Shown piece by piece: positions 1 through 11,649 of a stretch of DNA of 64,000 nucleotides. Each line of letters begins with the position of its first letter. Within the stretch, counting starts at the first letter, position 1. The notes beneath the pieces are model-generated. The model ran no database searches, was not told the DNA's origin, and saw only the letters and a list, made by a program, of their open reading frames with translations. The translations under genes and the position numbers were made by a program. This DNA is from Mycteria americana (taxonomy: Eukaryota; Chordata; Aves; Ciconiiformes; Ciconiidae). The stretch covers positions 25,948,501 through 26,012,500 of the forward strand of contig NC_134373.1 in the NCBI RefSeq assembly GCF_035582795.1, read 5' to 3'.

Positions 1-2066
1 TTTACTCATTCCCAGGAGGAGGCATGAGGGACCAATTCGGCTCAGAGAATAGGAGTAGGAGGCTCCAGCTGCAAATGATGTGATGCCTCAACAGGTCCTG
101 CTGCTGCCTGGCAAGGCTTTGGGATGTGGTATGCGGCAGACAGAGGTCACATCTTCCCCCATCCCTCCCCACACCCATGTCTTCCAGCCTCTGCTGTCCC
201 AGGTTCACCCCTTTGCTCCAGGCAAGTGAGAGGTGATGGGGCCCCCCCTTTCTGCTGACAGCCCCTGATGCCTCAAAGGCCGGGCTGGAGGGCTGAGCTG
301 GGGACAGAGGAGCGGAGGCTGCAGGAGCCCTGGGCTCCCCTTCCTTGGGCCAGGGGCCGGGGGTCGGCCAGCACTAACCATCCTCATGCCTGAAGCCTGC
401 TCCAGTGCACAGCGACGGCACACCAGAGCCCGGCTGCCTGGGCATCCCCAGGGCAGACCTGTAAGCAGCTGAGGCAGGCAGGCCAGCTGGTCCTGTACAA
501 CCACCCGCTGCTGAGAAACTGGGTCCCGATGACTGTCCTGGCAGTCACCCTCCTCTGCTACTCAGCATGGTGCACGCCATGCACCGTGTCCACGCTGTGG
601 GAAGCTTGTACCCAGCCCCATCCGCCTGAGCTCTGCCCTGCCAGCCTCGCAGCACGGCTCAGCACACGCCAAATCCCATTGCCGTGCCGTGTCGCTGCCC
701 GGCACAGCGCTGGGCTCGCTGCCTCCTCTGCAAGCCAAAGCTGTGCAGGATCCCCCAGGAGGACCCTGGGGCTGGAGCCAGCGTGGCCGAGCCACGTGCA
801 GGACTGTCCAGCACCAGAGCTCCCAGCCCCGCCGAACCGCGCTTCTCCCCGGCAAACTCAGGCAGCTGGCGCAGAGCAGGCACAGAGCCCAGCAAAACCC
901 CGGGAGGAGCGGGGCTGCCCCCCTGCTGCCCCCTGCTCCTTCCCACTCCACTGCAGTGCCCCATGCCACCCCCCCGCACAGGGCAGCCCCCCCGAAACGG
1001 CACTTCCCCGGGGACAGCATCACCCTGCGCAGCGAGCAGGCGTCGTACTGATGGGCATGAAGTGAAACAGGACATGCTGCATCAGCCATTTCCAGCCCCA
1101 CGAAGCCTCCTCTCCCCCTCCCAGCATCCCGCACAGCCCGTGGCATCGCATCCCCCTCCCCGGCACGGAGCGGGCTCCGGCTGGCAGCGCTGCTCCCGGG
1201 AGCGCAGCAAGCCAGCCGAGCAGTAGCCCCTGGCAGCCGTAGGAGAGAGGCGGCTCATTTCCAGAGTCATTATGGGCTGAAAAGGGTCCCATCAGGTATT
1301 CCGCCCGTTCAGCACATTTATTTTCCCAAACCACAGCAGGGATTTCTGATTCCAGGCTCAATATTAGCGAGGGCTGCACGCTGGCGGCGCCCGGCCAGGA
1401 GCTCGCTGCCTGGGCAGGCAGGGTGCTGCTGGGAGGAGGCCCTGCTAGCAAGCCCTGGGCACCGAGTGGGCAGCCCCGGGCAGCCCCCCGCTTGCCCAGC
1501 CATAGCTGTGCCTCCGGAGCAGAGCCGCTCGGGGGGGGGGTGGTGCACACACGTGAGTATGCAATGCTGGCAGCCTCCAGGATTCACACACATCCCAGCG
1601 CCAACCCCCCCTAAACACAGGAGGGCTCCCCTATGTGCGAAGGGGTCTCAGCCCCCCCCCCCATCCACTCTCGCTGTGCAAAGCACCCTGCGACAGAGCA
1701 CTTCAACCCAGGGGGAAGCACAGGCTGGACCGGGGCTCTACACCACAGCTTTCCCCCTGCCTGCCGCACACCCACCCCGGGGACCACTGAGCCCCACTCC
1801 CCTCCACCCCAGCTCCTGCCTGCAAGCCCCTCTGGCATGGACCTGCGGGCAGCCCGGTCCTGCGGTGCAGAGCCCTACCGAGAGCTCCCACGGAGGATCC
1901 TCTCACTCTCTCCGTGTGAAAATTGGAGGGAAACTCAAACAGAGAGAGATGCAATCTTCAGCAGCCGGAGCGAGCCAGGGAGCCCTGCTCCGGCGAGGCG
2001 TGGCAGGGTGGGTGCCCCCTGCCCCGGCGGGGGCCCCCGGGGAAGCTGAGCCAGGCGTGCACTCAC
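1..2066 (-). other. ASIC4: ASIC4 intron 1, 5' part (non-coding)
   Basis: This stretch follows the GTGAGT donor of the proximal ASIC4 first exon and runs off the left edge of the window. ASIC exon 2 normally begins V-F/Y-T-R-Y-G-K-C-Y-x-F-N, and I find no such coding stretch here in any frame, so the acceptor must lie beyond base 1. Long open frames here on both strands reflect GC richness only. I see no repeat or RNA gene. Confidence 0.7.
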
Positions 2067-2642
2067 CACAGTGAAATCGCGGGAGGAGCAGTTCTCGCCG
2101 CTGAAGTTGCAGCTCTTGAGCATGTCGTCGAGCTGGTGGCCGGTGCGGTTGACGATGTCGGCCATGTCAGGGTCAGGGTAGAGCAGGTCCGTGGCCTTGT
2201 GGCCGTCCCGGTCCTTGGGGGGCAGCCCAGTCATGTTGGCCAAGTGGAAGATGTCGGCGTCGGTGAGCGCCGAGTGGCGGTAGCGGTTGATGTTGCAGAT
2301 GGTGATGGCGGGGAAGACCATCTCGCGGATGGCCTCCTCGTCCAGGGCCATGACGTGAGGGTGCTCCAGGTAGAGCAGCGCTGACTTGGCCGCCTGGTAG
2401 AGGAAGAAGGCGAGCGAGGCCAGGAAGGCGAACGCCCAGAGGGTCTGGCGCACGCCCAGCCGCCCCGACCGGCAGATGTGTCCCAGGCCGTGCAGCGTGC
2501 TGGCGCTGGCGAAGGCGGCCAGGTCCCGGGAGCGGGGCCGGGCGGGCTCCTCGATCAGGCTCTCCTTATCCCCTTCTTCTTTCTCCTTCTGCTTCTCATC
2601 CTCCTCGGCAAATTTGATTTTACACACGATCTCAATCGGCAT
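2067..2642 (-). CDS. ASIC4: ASIC4 proximal (canonical) first coding exon, partial gene
   Basis: First coding exon of acid-sensing ion channel 4, a plasma-membrane member of the ENaC/degenerin family; ASIC4 itself is known as poorly proton-gated and modulatory. The exon encodes 192 residues. Start was set at the Met of MPIEIVCKIKF, the conserved ASIC4 N-terminus; an in-frame Met 18 codons upstream is not part of the family sequence. Visible features: acidic/Lys-rich cytosolic tail (12-32), the 'STLHG' gating motif with His-Gly at 51-52, TM1 at about 68-88, then the start of the extracellular domain with FPAITICNINRYRHS and GLPPKDRDGH. N-glycosylation sequons are NMT, NRT and NFS. The exon ends D-F-T-V, followed by donor GTGAGT (2061-2066) in phase 0, so the next Val comes from exon 2, outside the window. 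The gene runs leftwards in the same direction as GMPPA and SPEG. An alternative first exon lies 36 kb upstream. Confidence 0.95.
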
Positions 2643-3900
2643 CTGCCCCGCGCGGCCGGCGTGCCCAGCCAGCGAGCTGCCCCCCGGCACGGGCACCGGC
2701 TGAGAGCCCAGCCAGGCGCTGGGAGGGGGCTCGGGTCCCCCCCAAGCCCCAGCACGGCGCCGGGAGGGCCGAGCCGTCTCGGGAGGGAAGCGCAGCCCCT
2801 CTCAGCAGCTCCGAGCCGCCGCTTCCCTCTTGTCTCACTAGTCGATCGTCTCCTTGTGCCTTCGCTTATCAGCACAAATACAGCTGTCAAAAACCCCTCT
2901 CTCTCCTCTCCCTCGCTCGCTCTCTCTGCCTCTCTCCTTCGCTCCTCTCTGGTTAAGACCCCAGCAGATACAGGCAGCATTTAGGCATCATGTGCTAATA
3001 AAATCCAGGGAATACTTAATAATTCAAGACATGTCAACATTATTTCATCGTCAAATAAAGAGCGAGCGCCGGAGAAAAGAGGCAGTGTGAAGGGCCCGGC
3101 GCCTCCGGGGCAAGGAGCCGCGCTGCGCCCTCTCCCCAGCCCCGGCTCCGAAGTGCTGCCGGAGCCACTTGTTTGAATGGCTCGGGAGCTGCCGGAGCCG
3201 TGCCGTGCCGTGCCGAGCCGAGCCGAGCCGAGCGGAACCGAGCCGTGCCGCGCCGAGCCGCGCCGTGCCGTGCGATGCCGAGCCGCGCCGCTCCGCGCCG
3301 TGCCGAGCCGAGCCGCGCCGTGCCGCGCCGAGCCGTGCCGTGCCGAGCCGAGGCGGGCGGGGCACGGAGCCTGCCCCCCGCCGTCGCCGCCGTCGCCGCC
3401 GCCGCCGCGCTCGCCGCCTCGCCCCGCCGTGCCCCGCCGGCCCGTGCGCCCCGGGGCAAGAGCGCGGCTCGGCGCGGCGCGGCTCGGCGGGGGCGGGCAG
3501 CTCGCCCGGCGGCCCCCTCCTGCTCGCCCGCCTGCGGACTCCTCCTGCCTCGGCGGCTCCCTGGCCGTTAACCGCCTCCCTGCCACGGCCCGCCGCGCCC
3601 CAAGTCGGAGAGCGCCGAGCCCCGCCGGTCCCGCTCCCGGCCACGGCCCCGCCGAGCCCCGGCCGGCAGGCCGCCGCCGGAGCGGGGCCGGAGACGGGGC
3701 GCCGGGGGTGCACCTCCCCGCGCCCCCCCCCCCCCCCCCCCCGTGCTCCTCGGTGCCCCGGCGCCGGGAGGGCGGCAGCACCGCCACCCACCCCCCGCGC
3801 CCGCCGCCCCCTGCCCCGCTGTGCACCCGGGCTGGGCTCCCCCGGCTCCACGTCTGCCCGCCTCCGTGCCGGGCTCCGCAGTGCCCCACGCACGGCCGGT
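2643..3900 (-). promoter_or_regulatory. ASIC4: Proximal ASIC4 5' UTR / CpG-island promoter region
   Basis: The 1.2 kb upstream of the proximal ATG divides into three parts. The first (2.64-2.95 kb) is GA-rich in the sense direction and probably 5' UTR. The second is a short AT-rich block (about 2,990-3,062) with TTTATT and AATAATGTTGACATG-type sequence. The third is a very dense CpG island (about 3.1-3.9 kb) with a GCCGW pentamer array, GCC triplets (about 3,378-3,416) and a 20-C run at 3,723-3,742. This fits a GC-rich neuronal promoter, but no transcription start can be fixed by eye. The long open frames on both strands here are compositional artefacts. Confidence 0.55.
3195..3352. repeat. 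GCCGW pentanucleotide array in ASIC4 CpG island
   Basis: About 31 near-perfect 5-bp units of GCCGA, GCCGT and GCCGC run almost without interruption for roughly 158 bp. Because five is not a multiple of three, all frames stay open and produce Ala/Arg/Glu/Ser-rich spurious ORFs on both strands. The array lies 0.55-0.7 kb upstream of the proximal ASIC4 ATG, so its length could affect promoter chromatin. It is likely polymorphic. Confidence 0.9.
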
Positions 3901-6254
3901 GTGCAAGAAGCGGGGGGCACCGCGGGCAGAGACCGGCTCTGTTAGGAAGGCTGAGCCGGGGTCACCCCCACCCTCTCCCGCCCTGCTGAGCCCGTGCCCC
4001 TCCTCGGGTCTGGCTCTGCTCCCTCCGCGGCACACGTCCACCCCTGTGCACAGCCCCACGCAGGGCCCAGCTCCCGTGGCAGCACTGCCCCGCACGCAGT
4101 GGGAGAAGCAGGGCGTCCTCCTGCCCCATCCTGCCCACAGCGGTGGGGCTCTGCCTGCATCGCTCAGCGGGGTCAGAGCTGTGATGAGGTTACGGGTTCA
4201 CCCTGCAGACCAACCACAGAGCCACACGGCGCCTGGATCTGGCTGCTCCCCACGCACGGCACCTTCTGCCAGCAAGTCACGATCTCACCCAGCTTCCTGC
4301 CTCAGTTTCCCCAGCTGGTGACGGAGGGTTAGCTCTGCTAGAAAGGCTGAGCCAGACCCCACACCCACAAGTCAAGCAACCCTCTGTGACTGCCTAGTGG
4401 CACAGCGGTGGGGGAAACACCAGCTCCCTGCTTCCAGAACAAGCCCAGCACGGGGTACCCCCCCCAGGAGACGTGGCTCTGCTGGGGAAGTGCGTGCTTG
4501 GCCGGGAAGCTGGAGTCCCTGGAGGACAAGTGATGAGACAGCCGCCCATGAGCACGACAAGAGGCCTTGCCTCCCCCCGGGGACTGCGCCGCAGGTCAGC
4601 ATGACCTTCACTGTGCTGCCGATGCCAACGGCAAAGCTTTCCCCAGTCGTCCGGCAAGCACACACACATCTTCAATCTTCCCATCGATCTGTGCATGGCA
4701 CACATGTTCCTGCCTCTGTGCGGGTCAATACAGCATGATAGGCTGCCTCCGGCAGGGAGCACGAACAGCCCCAGCCGCCCGCTTCACCCCGTCCTGGGAA
4801 TGCGGTGTGCACGTGCCAGCCCCGCATCCCCACCTCGGAGAGGCACGGTGGGGAGCGGGCTGGGCAGGCGGCCCGAGCGCTGCCGCCACCATGGGTGGCC
4901 CCAGCCACAGAGCCACAAGCCCCAAGCTGCTTCCGCAGGGCTGCTTGGCCCGGCAGGGGATGCTTGGCTCTGCAAAGACTGTGGGCAGCAAGGGCCTGAT
5001 CCTGCGGCGAGGAGGTTCTGCGGTGCAAGGCAATGGCCGGCATTGGGTCTGCAGAGCCTGGTGCGGAGTCCCTGCCTGCGTCTCTCAGTGCCATGGCGGC
5101 GAGGGGCACAAGGGCACAGAGGGTCTGCTAGGCGGGTCCACCCCATAAGCCCAGATCCTGAGGTACAAGGCAAACCGAGCTGTGTGAGTGTGAGACCTGC
5201 AGGAGCCCGGTGTCCTCTGTGTGCTGGACAGTCATGGCACGGGAGCAGGACTGTCTCTCGGCTCCCTGCACGGCCCTGGCCCCCACATCACGGGGACCGC
5301 AGACCCCTGCTCTCTCTGGGCCATTAGCAACTGCCACCTGGCCTGGGGACACCTCTCAGAACCCTCCCCCCAGCATGGTCCCCTCCTGTGCGGCCAAAGA
5401 GATGTGTCCTCTCCTCCCTCCTCTCCTGCCTCTCCTCCCCTGCTGTGCCCTGGTCCTGCCTGGCCAGCCGGCAAGGGCAGATGGGTGCTGGGGGCTCGCC
5501 CCTTGCAGGGTGACCCAAGGCACGGGGCTGAAGTGCAGTCAGGCTGGGCTGGGACCAAGCTGTGCCCAAGTGAGTGGCACCCAAGGCACAAGCCCCATCC
5601 CCAGCTGTGGCTGAGGGCCTCCTGCAAGCTACGGAGCAGGGAGAGCTGTGGCTTTGCGGCCGCCAGCACCCATGGAGATGGCACGCCGGGAGAGACACTG
5701 GGCTGGAGGAGCAGGGAAGCAGCGCGGCTGGGAGGGGAGGCAGCAGGGCTCAGGGACTGCTTTCTGATGGGACCAAAGGCAGCGAACACAGCACCAGCTG
5801 GGAACGGCCGGTGCTGCCACTTGGCAGCACGTCTGCAGCTCACGCTTCTCTGCTGGAGCCTCCCACCTGTGGCTGGGCACAGCACGCCTGCACATGGGGG
5901 GTGCGAGGCCACGAGGAGGGACTCTGCGGCGTGCAACGGAGCTCGTCTGCCCCTCCACCCGGCCGTGAGCAGCTGCAGAGCCTGCCTGCCTGCTGATGCT
6001 CCCACATCCAGCCCTTGGGTTCGATGCTAACGGCTGGGAGAAGCCCGATGTCCCAGGCTCCGGAGTGCCGACTTCTAGCCATCGCACAAGCGAGCCGACA
6101 AGACGGGCGAGCCAGCCGAGGGCTCGCCAGCAGATTGGGAGAGGGGGGCCCCCCTGCTTGCCCCCGCACCCCCTATAGCCCAGGGGGATGCTGAGCGGCG
6201 GGGGCTTGGCGCAGGGCCCACGCGCTACACTCAGATGACGGGGGGAGGCTGCGA

Positions 6255-6335
6255 GCGACGGGGAAGACAGGACTGGAATTCGAAATGATGTTGACAAATT
6301 GGAGAAATGGCCTGAAAACAATCAGATACAATTCA
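6255..6335. promoter_or_regulatory. AT-rich candidate conserved non-coding element
   Basis: About 80 bp of sharply lower GC, with AATTCGAAATGATG, TTGACAAATTGG and AATCAGATACAATTC, lies inside GC-rich intron. It has no coding potential, simple repeat or transposon similarity that I can see. Such islands in avian introns are often old enhancers, but this is inference from composition only. Confidence 0.25.
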
Positions 6336-6839
6336 AAAGGACAAGCGCCAAGAGCTGGGCTGAGGCGGGAAGCAAATCTGCCCAGCAAGCGGAGGGCTAG
6401 CGGCTAGAGGGCAGGGCTGCCGAGCGGGCAGGAGGGCAGGGCAGAGCCCTGGCTTGGCGGTGGGCAGCAGCGTCGGCTTGTCCGAGTTTAACACTGACAC
6501 CCAGGACAGTCCCAGGCAGATAAACGAGGTGTGCAGGGGGTCGGACCCCCCCGGGCAGGACGCGCTGTGCAGGTGCGGTTATCTGTGCCTGCAGAAGCTG
6601 CATTTCCAGATGCCCAGCAGCCAGGCAGCTGCTTGGAAAAGCAGCCGGGAGCTAGGAAAAAACCAGGAGAAGCCTCATTCATTTGGGATATGGGATCTGC
6701 CAGTTTAATATGGGATGTCTGGCTGCCCTGCAACTGCACTGAGCTCGGTGGAAAGGAGGATGTTGCTCAGGGCTGCATGAGAAGGAGCATCATTCACAAG
6801 GCATCCGAAGCACTTGCTGGCGGCGAGGCCTCGGTGGGA

Positions 6840-7010
6840 GCCCTGTGCCTGGTCTGGGACCACACGTCAAGAAATATCCAAACTAATTGGAAAGAGTACA
6901 GAGGATGGCAATAACAGAGAGCAGTGCTGGAGACCAGCTGGAGGCACTGGGGGTTTAGGCGAGAGCAGAGGAGGCTAAGAGGCTGCATCTGTAGAGAAAA
7001 CAACTGCTGT
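6840..7010 (+). mobile_element. CR1 LINE 3'-end relic
   Basis: The stretch from TCAAGAAATATCCAAACT through GGAAAGAGTACAGAGGATGGCAATA to AGAGGAGGCTAAGAGG follows, with many substitutions, the familiar CR1 3' segment. That segment reads TCAAGAAGGA..., then GAGTCCAGAGGAGGGCAAC, then a Tyr-Glu-Glu-Arg-Leu-type region, then GAGAAGGCTAAGGGG. The sense strand is plus. Divergence is high and no terminal 8-bp repeat is clear, so this is an old, 5'-truncated copy. The call rests on remembered consensus and was not aligned. Confidence 0.6.
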
Positions 7011-8371
7011 GAGCACAGAAGGAGGGGGCTTTCTAGAGCATCAGGGCCCTGACACGCCATAGAAGACAGCAGGGGTTAGGTGGAGTGTCCACTTGGGAGA
7101 AGCTGGCCCACAGCCTGGAGGTGCTTGGTGGGACTGATCCTGCCCTGGTGCCCTCCAGCACCCTCGTGATGATTCATCCCCCCCAAGACACAGACACTGT
7201 CCGTTTCTATTCTTAGGCTGATCTGGATGAGGGTTTGGTTGTGATTTCCCTATCTTGCCACCGAGCCGATGGATTGACTCGCTGTGCCAGCACCCGACCT
7301 CCTGCCACGCTCTGGCACCGGCGCTGTGCCGCCGCGGTGAGCCCACCCTCCCGGCCATCCGGCGGGGCTGTGGCTCCTCAGTGTGGGCACAGGGGATCAG
7401 CCTGGGGGACTGAAGGGTGGCATGGCTGGGGTAGGGTGGGGGACACAGGTGACGGGACAGTTACAGCCCCAGGCGCACAGTGGGCACCTGCCCAAGGGGA
7501 GACCCCCAGCAGGCAGCCCCCACCTGATCCCCTGCTAGTCCAAGCTGGCCAGGACGCGGATCCAGCTTGCTGGGCACTTCTGCCACCAGCCCAAGCCCGT
7601 GAGCCAGCTGCCGCGTCTTCCTCGCCAGCTCCACACGCTCCAGAGCCGGCACTGGCCGCGGCCCTGTGCCCAGGGGGAAGTGGATCTGGGTCGATCATTA
7701 ATTTTGATCTAATTGAAGGAAACGTGACTGCAGGGCCCAGCTGGCCGCAGCACTTGGCTCTGCCTCGCGCCGGTCAGATCCTCCGAGACCCTTGCAAACA
7801 CGCCGGCTTAACAAGCACAGCCTCCTCCTCCGGCCTCGCCGGCACACTGCCGGCACCCGCCCGGCAGCTCAGGCTCTGTGGCAAGGGTAGCAAGCGCCTC
7901 GGCTGTGGGGAGATGTGGGATGACAAGGTGTCCACTCCAATTATGGGAGAGCAAGGCTGGTGACGGTGTGATAAGCATGCTGGGCATCACTGCATGCCGT
8001 GGAGCCGTCTGTGGGGCAGCCACGGGAGCGGTAATGCTGCTTGCACCTCACTCACCGAAACCTCTGCACCATCCTCCTGCGCCCGCAGGGAGAAGCGGGG
8101 CTGGGAACGGTGGGAGGGAGCCATACGCACCAGGGCAGGGAGCGGAGCCATTGCTACGAACACCGTTATCAGCCGCACGGTGCTGGGATGGGGAGGACGG
8201 CAGCTCCGGCGCCGCAGACAAGGCTCACTGGTGGCCCAGGTCCCCTGGGCAGGTGGTGGCTGGGCTGTGCTGGGCTGGGCTCCCGCACGTGCGGGGAGCC
8301 GCTCTCCGGTTTAGCCCATGGCGGCAGATGACAAGTCTGCCAGGGCCGGCAGATGCATCGGCGATGCCGCA

Positions 8372-8542
8372 CCCCATTAACGCACTGACCCCATTTACGT
8401 AAACTATCCCCATTAAACACAATACCTTATTAAATGCATTACCCCTATTAAGTGTAATACCTTAATTAATGCAACACCCCAATTAAGGACAACACTCCCA
8501 TTCAATTTATTCCTTCATTAAGCGCAAAACCTCAATTACAAA
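8372..8542. repeat. 17-18-bp ATTAA minisatellite, about 10 diverged units
   Basis: About ten head-to-tail units follow the pattern CCyCATTAArygCAAyA, e.g. CCCCATTAACGCACTGA, CCTTATTAAATGCATTA, CCTTAATTAATGCAACA and CTTCATTAAGCGCAAAA. Units are 17-18 bp and differ from each other at several positions, so the array is old. Each unit carries ATTAA or TTAAT, the core of a homeodomain site, giving a dense cluster in an AT-rich block within GC-rich DNA. It is non-coding. Confidence 0.85.
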
Positions 8543-9879
8543 GTCTCTTTTGTAAGCTGTGTGCACGAGCTCGCACAAGGTGCCCTGGACACCTTTTGCT
8601 GTTGCCAGAAAAACAACACTGGGTTTATGAGGCTTTTGGGGTCCTGCCTCCAGGAATTTAAGGAGTGGGTTTCAGTAGGACCTGGGTGTAGGAGCATCTG
8701 CCATGGCTGGGAGGACAATGTCTGCCCGCATCAGAGCCGGGGTAGATCCCATGGACTCTCAATGGGATAATGGGTCAAATCCCAGCCCGGTTCATAGGAG
8801 AAAGGGTTCTGTGCTGGGCCCAGGCTGATTCCATGGTATTTAACCCTGGGGAGCAGCTGAGACCTTGCTGGTTGCCCTCCTGACTTCCTCCACTGAGAGA
8901 TGCTCAGCCGTGCCCCCATCCCAGCCAGCCCCTGCCCCCGTGCTGGGGAGAGGCAGCTGTGGGCTGCCCACCCGTGCACAGCAGCCCCCACCGCTGAGAC
9001 GCTCGACGTGCCACGGACCTGCACGGCCCCAGCTTTGCTGGGCCAAAAGCAAGAGGAGCAGCAGCGACCCGCATCTCCTATCCATGTTCCGCTCTCACCC
9101 CATCAGTACAAACCACCCCCAAACTGAGCCAGCCACTTGGTCGCACCACACAAACATCCTCACTGAGAGAAAACACATCTAAAAGCCTCCCAAATCCATG
9201 GAGAAGAGCAAAGCAGAGTCCCCTTCCCAGCAGGATGGGCACACATTTCAGCACAGAGGGTGTTCAGCATCCCCAGGACGACGCTCAGCCCAGCACCTAT
9301 CTCCAGGCTCCGGGTCCGGCAGTGCTTGCTGGCCCGTGACCGGCAGGAGGTCAGGCTCAGCTCCTGCTGCCCTCCAGTCCTGAGCGGGAGGAGTGGAGGA
9401 AGTGGCCTCACCGCCCTCAGAGCATCCCCCGCGGCTGGCAAAGCCGTCGCAGACGTGACCGGAGAGTGGCTGCGTGGCAGGAGGAGCCCCGGCTCTGAGC
9501 ATGGGGCACTGGGGTGAGCGTGGTCCCTCCTGCCCTCAGCGCTGTTAGGCAGGGGAGAGCATCCTGGGAGCCATCACTGCAGCGTGCAGAGACACTCGTT
9601 TGGTTTTATAGCCTTTTATTGCTGCAGCTGGTTGATCTTCCCTGCTTTCTGCCATCTTGAGGAGGGCAGCCGGGCAGGCTGGCACGTGGCCGCGCTTGCC
9701 GAGCAGCTCGGTGGCAGGGCACGTGCCTGGGGTGCCGCGGGGTTTGCACCACTAGCGAAAGCACCAGCAACGGCAGGGAAACTGGCTTCAGCGCCCTGCT
9801 GGGATGGTCCCCAGCGCTATCCCCACACAGCCCCTCTGCCTGCAGCGTGAGCCCCCCCCTCCCTGCCACTTGTCACCTG

Positions 9880-9990
9880 CCTGGTGGTTTATAAAACTTT
9901 AAAGCTAATGGTGTAATAAACTCCAATAATGATATTGCAGCTGCACCAGGGCACCCTGGGATGAATACATTATGGGAGCTGCAGCAGTTA
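9880..9990. promoter_or_regulatory. AT-rich candidate conserved non-coding element
   Basis: AT-rich island containing TTTATAAAACTTTAAAGC, TAATGGTGTAATAAACTCC, AATAATGATATTGCAGC and ATACATTATGGG. Several TAAT cores are present. There is no coding or repeat explanation. Inferred from composition alone. Confidence 0.25.
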
Positions 9991-11649
9991 GGCACGGAGG
10001 GCAGCATTGGGGCTGGGAGATGCTCCAGCCAGCGCTGCGGGAGACGGCCGAGCCTCTCCTGGCCCCTCTGTGAGCAGGGCACACCCCTGCTTCGCTCCCT
10101 CCCAAGCAACAACCAAGCAAAGGCGACTGGAGGGCAGGCAGGCAGCCCACCTTGGCCACGGTCCTCCCTGATCATAAGCCAGTCTAGGAGACCTCCAGGG
10201 GAAAAGGAGTCGGGAGGAGCATGAGCCCCTAAGGCAGCCTACCGGCAGTTTCTGACTCATGGGCAGGGGATGCTCGGATGGATGGACTGGGCTGAGCCTG
10301 GGGGACCACCCTGCTCCCAGTGGCAGGGGGCCTCCACGGCACTGGGCTCCCTGCTGGGGTGAGCCCCGGCCACTGTGTGCAACCCCGAGCACCGGCCGGG
10401 TGTCCCTGTCCTGCCCCGCCAGCGCCAGCCCCGGCGCACACCTGTCAGGGCTGGCACGCCGGCGTGCACAGCTGCGTGCACGGGTAGGGGTGCTGCTGAA
10501 CACAGCTGTACGGGCACAGCTGGCACAGCTGGGAGGGCATCTCATAGCCAAGGGGACATGTCCAGGGCTTTGCCACACCGGAAGGATATGGCGCAGTTGG
10601 ATGCAACATTGCCGTGGTGCACAGGGAGGATGAGAGCCCCATCCCACCCCAAACAACCCTGATCCTGCACCAGGGAGCAGGTCTGTCCTGCTCTGGCATG
10701 GGAGCAGAAGGGTGTTGGATGCTGCAGGGCTGGAGCCCAGCAGAGCAGCGGTGGGGAGCCCATCGCCAGGCTCTCCGGGCTCCTCTGGAGAGGTGCAGCC
10801 TGCGAGCAGCCCCATGCAGGGCGCAGGTAATGCTCACGCTGGCACCCCAGCAGCACCCACACCGGGCAGCAGGGCTGGTACCCACCGGCCACGGTTCCTC
10901 TGTCTCGGCCCTGGCCCCGAGGGATGCGACGAGCCGGATGGGAGCATGCCCAGCCAGCGGAGCGTGTGGATCCACTCTTCATGCTCCAAGAGACATCGCT
11001 CAGATGCTCCCTCGTGCTCAGCTGTGCCCGCAGGCCCTGTCCTGCCCCGTCCCCTGCAGCCACCGGCACCCGGTGCCCGGGCAGCACGCTCCTGCTCCTC
11101 CCGGCCCTGGACCGCTCCTCCTGCCCCATTCGCAGCGCTTCGCCCAGGCAGCTCCTGCCTCCCGCTTGCCTTTCCTAAAAACAACAGAGCCATAAACTGG
11201 CAGCAGAGCTGCCTCAGCACAGCAATAGGGCTCAGGTTTTAAATGCACCCAGGTCAGGAGATTGGAAGTTATGGGTCCCTGAGCAGCTGTAGCTCAGCCA
11301 CATGGTGCCCATGACGGCCCCGTGCGTGCACAGCCGCCGTGCCGCGGGCGAGGGGCAGAGTTAGCGTTACCATAGGAACCATTGCTTCCCATTTCCCGAC
11401 ATCTGTGTGATTAAAACCTCAACCTTAATGCCATGGCCCTGCCAACTGCATGTGCAGGGGGGGCACCCTACCTGCCCTCCCCAGGCTGCTGCACAAAGGG
11501 GCTGGCAGAGGCGGCTGCCCCTCGGCGGCTGGCGGAGAGGCGGTGGCCAGACCAGGTCTGCAGGGGCGAGCGGGAATTTGGAGGAGGCCACCGGGAAGTC
11601 CAGATGCAAGCTCCACAGCCCAGCTCCTGGGGCTGAGATCCAGCCCAGC

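Noticed and set aside
2981-3945. 250-300-codon open frames on both strands in the ASIC4 CpG island
   Set aside because: Created by the 5-bp GCCGW array and GCC/GGC runs; no conserved residues and no start context consistent with ASIC4.
4290-4325. MIR SINE tails (CTCAGTTTCCCC here and near 52,939 and 28,238)
   Set aside because: Only the 12-13-bp tail-like string is present, with no MIR core on either side.
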